From assembly GCA_030840545.1 (NCBI GenBank), contig JAVEEH010000283.1, forward strand, positions 1-6,722: a DNA stretch of 6,722 bases, written 5' to 3'. The translations under genes were made by a program, and so were the position numbers. How positions within the stretch are numbered: position 1 is the first letter of the stretch; the number at the start of each line of letters is the position of its first letter. This stretch comes from Frankiaceae bacterium (lineage in GTDB: Bacteria > Actinomycetota > Actinomycetes > JAFAQI01). Below the pieces are notes generated by a model that saw only the letters and a program-made list of their open reading frames with translations, did no database searches and was not told where the DNA came from. This document shows, piece after piece, positions 1 through 5,197 of this stretch.

Positions 1-1
1 C

Positions 2-142
2 GCCGGTCACTGCCCGATGCTCGAACAGCCCGATGCCGTCAACGCCGCGCTCACGGATCTCATCGTCGCCGCGAGCACCGAGTCGACCGTGCCCGCGCCG
101 GCGAAGCGTCGCGCGCCCAGCCGTCGAAAGGTCGCTTCGTGA
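2..142 (+). CDS. alpha/beta hydrolase, C-terminal end (partial)
   Basis: Only the last 46 codons are present; the gene begins before the window. The first residues read AGHCPMLEQPDAVNAAL. This is the usual end of alpha/beta-hydrolase-fold enzymes: the G-H-x-P-x-x-E-x-P block supplies the catalytic histidine, followed by the final amphipathic helix. The closing tail of roughly 20 residues (PAPAKRRAPSRRKVAS at the end) is basic, proline- and alanine-rich and probably disordered. The stop TGA (140-142) overlaps the GTG start of the next gene, so the two are probably translationally coupled. Beside a Baeyer-Villiger-type monooxygenase an esterase or lactonase role is the natural inference, because it would cleave the monooxygenase product. 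The nucleophile region is outside the window, so the subfamily and substrate cannot be judged. Confidence 0.8.
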   Translation, partial: AGHCPMLEQPDAVNAALTDLIVAASTESTVPAPAKRRAPSRRKVAS

Positions 143-1632
143 CCGACCACCATCGCGTCGTCATCATCGGGGCGGGCTTCGGCGGCATCGGCGCGTCCAT
201 CAAGCTCGCCGGGCAGGGCGTCGAGCACGTCATCCTCGAGAAGGCGGACGACGTCGGCGGCACCTGGCTCGCGAACCAATACCCCGGCTGCCGGTGCGAC
301 GTCCCGTCGCACCTCTACTCCTTCTCCTTCGCACTCAACCCGGACTGGTCCGACAGCTACTCGTTGCAGCCGGAGATCTGGCGCTACCTGCGCAAGGTTG
401 CCGAGGACCACCACGTCATCGATCGCATCCGGTTCGGCTGCAAGGTCGAGACATCGCGCTGGGACGACGAGCGCCGACGCTGGGTCATCGACACGTCGCA
501 GGGCACCGTCACCGCCGACGTGCTGCTGTCAGCGCACGGCTTCCTCTCCGAACCGTCCGTCCCGCACTTCGAAGGCATCGAGAAGTTCGCCGGGCAGGTC
601 ATGCACTCCGCCTACTGGGACCCGTCGTACGACGTCACGGGCAAGCGCGTCGCGATCATCGGCACCGGTGCGTCAGCGGTGCAGATCGTCCCGCGACTGC
701 ACGAGCAGGCCGATCGACTGTCCGTCTTCCAGCGCACGGCGGCGTGGATCCTGCCGCACCGCGGCCGGACGATCCCCGACTGGGAACGCACGCTCTACCG
801 CACGGTGCCGGCTGCCCAGCGCTTCGTCCGGGGCTGGCACTACTGGTCGGCCGAGCTCCTCGCCGTCCCAGCGCTGACGAAGCCCGGGCGGGGCAAGATG
901 CTCAAGAAGGTCGCGTTGAAGCACCTCGAGGACCAGGTGCCCGACCCCGAGCTGCGTGCCCGGCTGACCCCGGCCTTCGTGCCGGGCTGCAAACGGCTCA
1001 CCCCGTCCAACGACTACCTGCCGGCCATCGCATCACCGAAGACCGAGCTGGTCACGTCCGGCATCGACCGGATCGACGAGTCCAGCATCATCACCGAGGA
1101 CGGCGTCCGGCACGAGGTGGACGTCATCATCCTGGCGACCGGGTTCCGGGTCACCGACAACACGTTCCCCGAGCTGGTGCTCGGGCGCGACGGGCGGACG
1201 ATGCGCGAGGTCTGGGACGGCGACGGCATGGGTGCCTACAACGGCACGACTCTCGCCGGCTTCCCCAACTTCTTCATGCTTGCCGGACCCAACACGGGCA
1301 TCGGCCACACGTCGCTGGTCTACATGATCGAGGCGCAGCTGCCCTACATCGTCGACGCGTTGCGACTGATGCGGGAACGCGACATCGAGGTGCTCGAGGT
1401 GCGACCCGACGTGCAGGTCGCCTACAACGAGGAGATCCAGCGCAAGGTCGCCCCGACCGTCTGGAACACCGGTGGCTGCAAGAGCTGGTATCTCGACAAG
1501 AACGGCCACAACTCGACGATCTGGCCGGACTTCACGTTCAAGTTTGCGCAGCGGCTCAAGCACTTCGACGTCGAGTCCTACTACCAGCGTCTGCGCACGA
1601 GCGACCAGCTGTCGCCGCTGGCATCGGTCTGA
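139..1632 (+). CDS. FAD/NADPH-dependent Baeyer-Villiger-type flavin monooxygenase
   Basis: Flavoprotein of 497 residues, usual for short class B monooxygenases. An N-terminal Rossmann motif GAGFGG (11-16) binds FAD. GGTW and YPGCRCD follow (40-54), with D54 in the position of the active-site aspartate of phenylacetone monooxygenase. The Baeyer-Villiger fingerprint FxGxxxHxxxW[PD] is intact as FAGQVMHSAYWD (150-161). A second nucleotide motif GTGASA (175-180) and QRTAAW (198-203) belong to NADPH binding. K285-R286 match the catalytic arginine region, and ATGF (333-336) is the usual late FAD motif. Family chemistry inserts oxygen into a ketone to give an ester or lactone, or oxidises a heteroatom; the protein should be cytosolic. 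The GTG start is supported by GAAAGG at 126-131, 7 bases upstream, and by the GTGA overlap with the hydrolase stop. The closest relatives are probably mycobacterial monooxygenases annotated only generally. Substrate unknown. Confidence 0.93.
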   Translation: MTDHHRVVIIGAGFGGIGASIKLAGQGVEHVILEKADDVGGTWLANQYPGCRCDVPSHLYSFSFALNPDWSDSYSLQPEIWRYLRKVAEDHHVIDRIRFGCKVETSRWDDERRRWVIDTSQGTVTADVLLSAHGFLSEPSVPHFEGIEKFAGQVMHSAYWDPSYDVTGKRVAIIGTGASAVQIVPRLHEQADRLSVFQRTAAWILPHRGRTIPDWERTLYRTVPAAQRFVRGWHYWSAELLAVPALTKPGRGKMLKKVALKHLEDQVPDPELRARLTPAFVPGCKRLTPSNDYLPAIASPKTELVTSGIDRIDESSIITEDGVRHEVDVIILATGFRVTDNTFPELVLGRDGRTMREVWDGDGMGAYNGTTLAGFPNFFMLAGPNTGIGHTSLVYMIEAQLPYIVDALRLMRERDIEVLEVRPDVQVAYNEEIQRKVAPTVWNTGGCKSWYLDKNGHNSTIWPDFTFKFAQRLKHFDVESYYQRLRTSDQLSPLASV

Positions 1633-1635
1633 CGC

Positions 1636-2667
1636 ATGCGCGCGGCGCGGTTCGACGCGGAGTCGAAGAGTCTGACGGTGACCGACGTCCCGGTGCCGGT
1701 CCCGCTGCCCTACGAGGTGCTCGTCCGGGTGCAGGCGTGCGGCGTGTGCCTGTCCGACGTCCACCTCATCGACGGCAGCCTGCCGGGTCCGCTGCCGGTG
1801 GTGACGCCGGGGCATGAGCCCGCCGGAGTCATCGAGGTGGTTGGCGACGCCGTGCCCCTCTGGCAGCCCGGTCAGCGTGTGGTGATGGCTGCCGGCCGGC
1901 CGTGCCTGCAATGCGAACGATGCGCGGGCGGGTTGGCCGACCGCTGCCTCAACGTGCAGATCATGGGGTTCAACTACGACGGCGCGTGGGCGGAGTACGT
2001 CGCGGTGCCCTACGCCGCCTTGACCGCCGTGCCGGACTCGGTGCCGATCGAGCAGGCAGCGATCCTCGCGGACGCCGTGTCGACGCCCTATGCGGCGTTG
2101 CTCGAACGCGCCGCGGTGCGTCCGGGTGAGTCGGTGGGTGTGTGGGGCGTCGGCGGCCTCGGCGTCCACGCGGTGAAGCTCGCCCGCATGATGGGCGCGG
2201 CGCCAATCGTCGCGCTCGACCCGCGCCCGGCGGCACGGGAGCGGGCAACGAAAGCCGGCGCCGACGTCGCGATCGACCCGACCGCACCCGACGCGGTCGA
2301 ACAGGTCCGCGCGGCCGCCGGTGGCAACGGCCTCGATGTCGCGCTCGACGTCGTCGGCGCGGCAGCGGTGATCGCGCAGGCCGAGCAGTGCCTCGGCGGC
2401 CGCGGCCGCCTCGTCATGGTCGGCATCTCGTGGGACTCGACGTCACTCGGGCCCGGCGTGTTCTTCTCGTTGCAGTCACAGACGCTGATGGGCCATCTCG
2501 GTTATCGAAAAGAGCACCTCGACCAGCTCGTGCGACTCGTGGAGCTCGGCCGGCTCGACGTCAGCGACTCGGTGTCGGACGTGCTGCCGCTCGAGGACAT
2601 CGTCGATGCCGTCGACCGGCTCGCGACCAAACGCGACGACCCGGTCCGCCTCGTCGTCCGTCCCTGA
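1636..2667 (+). CDS. zinc-dependent medium-chain alcohol dehydrogenase
   Basis: 343-residue medium-chain dehydrogenase, complete. Catalytic-zinc residues are C38 (in CGVCLSDVH, 35-43), H60-E61 (GHE, 59-61) and probably D146 (LADAVST). The structural zinc loop has all four cysteines, C90, C93, C96 and C104. The coenzyme fold shows GVGGLG (171-176), with D195 at the end of the next strand (IVALD), which points to NAD+ rather than NADP+. The expected reaction is reversible oxidation of an alcohol to an aldehyde or ketone in the cytosol. The ATG lies 3 bases after the monooxygenase stop with no clear ribosome binding site, so translation probably depends on coupling. As third gene of the hydrolase-monooxygenase-dehydrogenase run it could make the ketone consumed by the monooxygenase, or oxidise the alcohol released by the hydrolase. 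Substrate range cannot be told. Confidence 0.93.
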   Translation: MRAARFDAESKSLTVTDVPVPVPLPYEVLVRVQACGVCLSDVHLIDGSLPGPLPVVTPGHEPAGVIEVVGDAVPLWQPGQRVVMAAGRPCLQCERCAGGLADRCLNVQIMGFNYDGAWAEYVAVPYAALTAVPDSVPIEQAAILADAVSTPYAALLERAAVRPGESVGVWGVGGLGVHAVKLARMMGAAPIVALDPRPAARERATKAGADVAIDPTAPDAVEQVRAAAGGNGLDVALDVVGAAAVIAQAEQCLGGRGRLVMVGISWDSTSLGPGVFFSLQSQTLMGHLGYRKEHLDQLVRLVELGRLDVSDSVSDVLPLEDIVDAVDRLATKRDDPVRLVVRP

Positions 2668-2682
2668 CGACCGCGGCTCAGG
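2663..2682. terminator. weak inverted repeat at convergent stops
   Basis: CCTGA (2663-2667) and TCAGG (2678-2682) are perfect inverted arms around a 10-base centre that contains CCGCGG. Each arm contains the stop codon of one of the two converging genes (TGA of the dehydrogenase, TCA read as TGA of the cyclic-nucleotide protein). The five-base stem is weak and there is no T-run, so a terminator role is only possible. Confidence 0.25.
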
Positions 2683-3103
2683 TGACCGGCGGGCTGGCGG
2701 CCTCGCGCAACCGCCGGGCCATGCCCGTGAGCAGCTTGCGGGACAGCCCGGGCACGTCGTCGACCGCGGCGTAGAACTCCCGGCTGGACAGCAGCACCGC
2801 CTGCACGTCGCGCAGCGCCGTGACCGTCGCGGTGCGGGGCCCGGGGTCGAGCAGCGCCTGCTCCCCGACGTAGGAGCCGGGGCCGAGCTTGGTCAGTGTG
2901 TCGCCGCCGGCGGTCACCCCGACCTCGCCGTCGATGATCACGTAGAACTCGTGGCCGGCCTCGCCCTCGTGCATGAGGACGCCGCCCGCCGGGAAATCGA
3001 CGATCTCGGCATGGCGGGCCAGCCGGTCGAGCTCCTTGGCGGTGCAGGCGGAGAACAGCTGCACCTGGGACAGCAGCTGCTGACGGTCATGCTTGCCGGA
3101 CAT
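2678..3103 (-). CDS. stand-alone cyclic-nucleotide-binding domain protein
   Basis: Small protein of 141 residues made of a single CRP-type cyclic-nucleotide-binding domain. The beta-barrel turn FPAGGVLMHEGEAGHEFYVI (residues 37-56) is typical. The phosphate-binding cassette GEQALLDPGPRTATV (80-94) keeps the glycine-glutamate pair (G80, E81) and the arginine (R90) that contact the cyclic phosphate, so it probably still binds cAMP or cGMP. A C-terminal helix follows, but there is no room for a helix-turn-helix, so it is not itself a CRP-like DNA-binding regulator. A GTG at 3125-3127 would add eight residues. I prefer the ATG at 3101-3103 because AGGGGG sits 5 bases upstream of it, while nothing similar precedes the GTG. 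It meets the dehydrogenase gene tail to tail (10-base gap) and diverges from the membrane-protein gene. Role unknown; sensor or partner subunit are possibilities. Confidence 0.88.
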   Translation of the reverse strand: MSGKHDRQQLLSQVQLFSACTAKELDRLARHAEIVDFPAGGVLMHEGEAGHEFYVIIDGEVGVTAGGDTLTKLGPGSYVGEQALLDPGPRTATVTALRDVQAVLLSSREFYAAVDDVPGLSRKLLTGMARRLREAASPPVT

Positions 3104-3108
3104 CCCGA

Positions 3109-3114
3109 CCCCCT
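3109..3114 (-). promoter_or_regulatory. ribosome binding site that decides the start
   Basis: Read on the minus strand this is AGGGGG, 5 bases before the ATG at 3103-3101. It favours that start over the upstream GTG at 3127-3125, whose upstream sequence has no purine-rich block. Confidence 0.5.
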
Positions 3115-3210
3115 GCCGGTCGATCACTCGTACGTGCGGTGCCTGGTCAGTGTCGGACGCCGGGACCGCCCTGTCGACTGGGGTTCGACCCGAGCATCAG
3201 CGGGAACACC

Positions 3211-3226
3211 TGTGAGATCTAACACG
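3211..3226. promoter_or_regulatory. candidate CRP/GlxR-type cAMP-receptor site
   Basis: TGTGA-GATCTA-ACACG matches the consensus TGTGA-N6-TCACA at eight of ten defined positions and keeps the GTG-N8-CAC core used by actinobacterial CRP/GlxR regulators. Its centre (about 3218) is roughly 44 bases before the transcription start I would predict for the membrane-protein gene, near the usual place for an activating site. It could also act on the divergent cyclic-nucleotide-binding gene. By-eye match, not scored against a matrix. Confidence 0.4.
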
Positions 3227-3255
3227 CTTCTATGTGACGCCATCTCGCGTTAGAT
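3217..3255. repeat. spaced inverted repeat, operator-like
   Basis: Left arm ATCTAACACGC (3217-3227) and right arm GCGTTAGAT (3247-3255) are inverted copies apart from two extra bases (AC) in the left arm; the spacer is 19 bases. The right arm coincides with the proposed -10 element of the downstream gene and the left arm overlaps the CRP-like site. It may be a regulator's paired binding site, or two divergent promoters that share similar -10 sequences. Confidence 0.4.
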
Positions 3256-3256
3256 T
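3228..3256 (+). promoter_or_regulatory. likely promoter of the membrane-protein gene
   Basis: TAGATT (3251-3256) fits the actinobacterial -10 pattern TAnnnT and lies in the only relatively AT-rich stretch of the region. TTCTAT (3228-3233), 17 bases upstream, is a poor -35. Transcription would start near 3262-3264, giving a leader of about 30 bases. Confidence 0.4.
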
Positions 3257-3279
3257 GGCATGAGCCGCAGTCCAACGAT

Positions 3280-3284
3280 GGAGG
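3280..3284 (+). promoter_or_regulatory. strong ribosome binding site
   Basis: GGAGG lies 7 bases before the ATG at 3292 and fixes that start for the membrane protein. Confidence 0.75.
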
Positions 3285-3291
3285 CCCACGA

Positions 3292-5184
3292 ATGACTGCC
3301 CCGTTGTCCCTAGTGACCCCCGCGCTGGCCGCCGGATTCTCCCCCGCCCGGGGCTTTCCGCCCGGTCAGGTGATCCCGGCCACGATCGTGGCGCTGCTGC
3401 TCACCGCCGGGGTCGTGCTGGGCGCGGTGCGTTACCGCCAAGGCCGCTTCGCCGCGCTCGACCGCCTCGCCGGTGCGGTGGAGGCGCGTAGCGGGCTGCC
3501 TGCCTGGGCAGCGCTGCCGACGGTCGTCACCTCGCTGAGCCTGGTGATCGCCGTCTTCGGCTTCTACTGGGACGTCGCGTGGCACATCGACAAGGGCCGC
3601 GACGACGGGCCGTTCTCGACCCCGGCGCACTACTTCATCATCGCGGGGCTGCTCGGGATCGCCGTCGCCGGCGTGCTGGCCATCGTGCTCGACCGGGACG
3701 ATCACCCGGACGGCATTCCCATCCGGCCGGGCTGGCGGGTCAGCATCGGGGGTGCGCTGCTGCTGCTGTGCGGCGTCGTCGCGCTGGGGGGCTTCCCGCT
3801 CGACGACATCTGGCACACGTTGTTCGGCCAGGACGTCACCCTGTGGGGACCGACGCACATCCAGATGATCGGCGGCGCATCCCTCGCAACCCTCGCCACC
3901 TGGATCCTGCAGGAGGAGGGCAACCGACGCCGACCGGCGCAGCGCGCCGCCGCGAACCGCTCGGGTGGTCTCGTCGGCGTCCTCGTACGACGCTCGAGCA
4001 TCATCGCCGCCGGATCTTTCCTGGTCGGCCTGTCGACGCTGCAGGGTGAGTTCGACTTCGGCGTACCGCAGTTCCGCGCCGTCTACCAGCCGATCCTCAT
4101 CATGCTGGCGGCGGGCATCGGTCTCGTGGCTGCCCGGATCCGCTGCGGTCGCGGTGGCGCGCTCGGCGCCGTCGCCGTCTTCCTCACCATCCGCGGAGTG
4201 CTGACACTGCTCGTCGGCCCGATCCTCGGCCGCAGCATCCTGCACTTCCCGCTCTACATCGTGGAAGCCCTGCTCGTCGAGGCAGCGGCTCGCTTCGTCA
4301 GCCCGCGCCGCCAGGTCAGCTTCGGCGTCGTGTGCGGCGTGCTGATCGGCACCATCGGTCTCGCGGCCGAGTGGGGCTGGAGCCACGTCTGGATGCCGTT
4401 GCCGTGGACGTCCGCGCTGTGGCCGCTCGCGGCGATCCTCGGTTTCGTCGCCGCGGTCGGTGGCGGGCTGCTCGGCGGCCTCGTCGGCCGAGCTCTCCTG
4501 CCCGCGGACGCACCGCGGCAGGCGTCCCCGCGTCTGGTCGTGCCAGTGGCGTGGGCGGGAGTCCTCGCGGCGCTCGCCATCGCGATGCCGATGAGCGCGC
4601 ACACCGGCTACAAGGCGACCGTCACCCTCACCCAGGCCAGCGGCGCACCGAACCGGACCGTGACCGCCACCGTGCGGCTCGACCCGCCGCAGGCCGCAGA
4701 CAAGGCGACCTGGTTCAACCTCACGTCGTGGCAAGGCGGCACCGGCACGTTCCACGGCCAGATCACCGGCCAGTGGGTCGTGCCGCTGCACGAGGTCCGG
4801 CCGGGGGTCTGGCGTTCCACCACGCCGGTGCCGGTCTATGGCAAGTGGAAGACGCTGTTGCGGCTCGCGACGGTCGGCAGCCTGCAGGCCCTGCCCGTCT
4901 ACCTCCCGGCTGACCCGGCGATCCCGGCGAAGGGCGTGGCAGCGACGCCCACCTTCACCCGCAGTTTCGTCGCCGACAAGAAGGTGTTGCAGCGCGAGGC
5001 GGTCGGCGGGTCCGTCGCCGTGCAACGCGGTGCCTACATCGCGCTCGGCCTGCTCGGCCTGCTGTGGCTGGCAGCGATGTCACTCGGTCTGCGCCGGCTC
5101 GACCGCGTCCCACGCCCGCCGCGGGACCGATGGACGCGCGGCCTGTTGGGCCACAGCTCGCCGCGGACGTCGGTGTCCGCCTGA
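3292..5184 (+). CDS. polytopic membrane protein with duplicated D-x3-H…H motif
   Basis: No named family recognised. The 630-residue protein has about 13 hydrophobic segments: roughly 27-46, 73-92, 113-133, 150-167, 188-206, 235-250, 265-283, 288-310, 318-336, 343-360, 374-400, 415-434 and 581-600. Between segments 12 and 13 lies a soluble, beta-rich domain (about 437-580), probably extracytoplasmic. Its phrase TTPVPVYGKWK (510-520) recalls FixH/YtkA-like domains. A basic tail (601-630) should be cytoplasmic. Two helix-loop-helix hairpins carry matching polar motifs: D94, W97, H98, G102, D104, P111, H113 and D171, W174, H175, G179, D181, P187, H189. Such D-x3-H…H residues at membrane edges suggest metal binding, and the wording resembles the copper-site motif of PmoC/AmoC. 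The start is set by GGAGG at 3280-3284. It seems monocistronic, facing the WS/DGAT gene. Membrane location is secure; metal or oxidase function is inference. Confidence 0.9.
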   Translation: MTAPLSLVTPALAAGFSPARGFPPGQVIPATIVALLLTAGVVLGAVRYRQGRFAALDRLAGAVEARSGLPAWAALPTVVTSLSLVIAVFGFYWDVAWHIDKGRDDGPFSTPAHYFIIAGLLGIAVAGVLAIVLDRDDHPDGIPIRPGWRVSIGGALLLLCGVVALGGFPLDDIWHTLFGQDVTLWGPTHIQMIGGASLATLATWILQEEGNRRRPAQRAAANRSGGLVGVLVRRSSIIAAGSFLVGLSTLQGEFDFGVPQFRAVYQPILIMLAAGIGLVAARIRCGRGGALGAVAVFLTIRGVLTLLVGPILGRSILHFPLYIVEALLVEAAARFVSPRRQVSFGVVCGVLIGTIGLAAEWGWSHVWMPLPWTSALWPLAAILGFVAAVGGGLLGGLVGRALLPADAPRQASPRLVVPVAWAGVLAALAIAMPMSAHTGYKATVTLTQASGAPNRTVTATVRLDPPQAADKATWFNLTSWQGGTGTFHGQITGQWVVPLHEVRPGVWRSTTPVPVYGKWKTLLRLATVGSLQALPVYLPADPAIPAKGVAATPTFTRSFVADKKVLQREAVGGSVAVQRGAYIALGLLGLLWLAAMSLGLRRLDRVPRPPRDRWTRGLLGHSSPRTSVSA

Positions 5185-5197
5185 GCGAGCTCAGGCG
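5178..5197. terminator. palindrome between convergent genes, likely two-way terminator
   Basis: Arms CGCCTGAGC (5178-5186) and GCTCAGGCG (5189-5197) are perfectly complementary around a two-base centre GA. In RNA this would fold as a GC-rich stem of about eight pairs with a small loop. Both converging stop codons (TGA 5182-5184, and TCA 5191-5193 on the other strand) lie inside it. There is no T-run, but GC-rich actinobacterial terminators often lack one. Confidence 0.6.

Noticed and set aside
139..1632. Naming the monooxygenase mymA or ethA
   Set aside because: Neighbourhood and length are similar, but the N-terminal motif wording (GGTWLANQYPGCRCD) differs from what I recall of MymA, so a symbol would be unsafe.
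33..1817. Open frame of 594 codons on the plus strand
   Set aside because: It is an Arg/Pro/His-rich shadow of the monooxygenase in another frame, with no recognisable motif; the true frame shows a full flavin monooxygenase.
1033..2169. Minus-strand open frame of 378 codons opposite the monooxygenase and dehydrogenase
   Set aside because: Long antisense frames are expected in GC-rich coding DNA; the translation is rich in Arg, His and Asp with no family motif and crosses two real genes.
3104..3125. Upstream GTG start adding eight residues to the cyclic-nucleotide protein
   Set aside because: No ribosome site precedes it, whereas AGGGGG precedes the ATG at 3103-3101, and homologues I know begin near that methionine.
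2606..3253. Plus-strand open frame spanning the cyclic-nucleotide gene and intergenic region
   Set aside because: It runs through the end of the dehydrogenase, a conserved minus-strand gene and a promoter-like region, with low-complexity translation.
3310..5025. Minus-strand open frame of 571 codons opposite the membrane protein
   Set aside because: Composition is Arg/Asp/Gln/Ala-rich and low in hydrophobic structure, mirroring the membrane gene's codons; no motif and no ribosome site pattern to support it.
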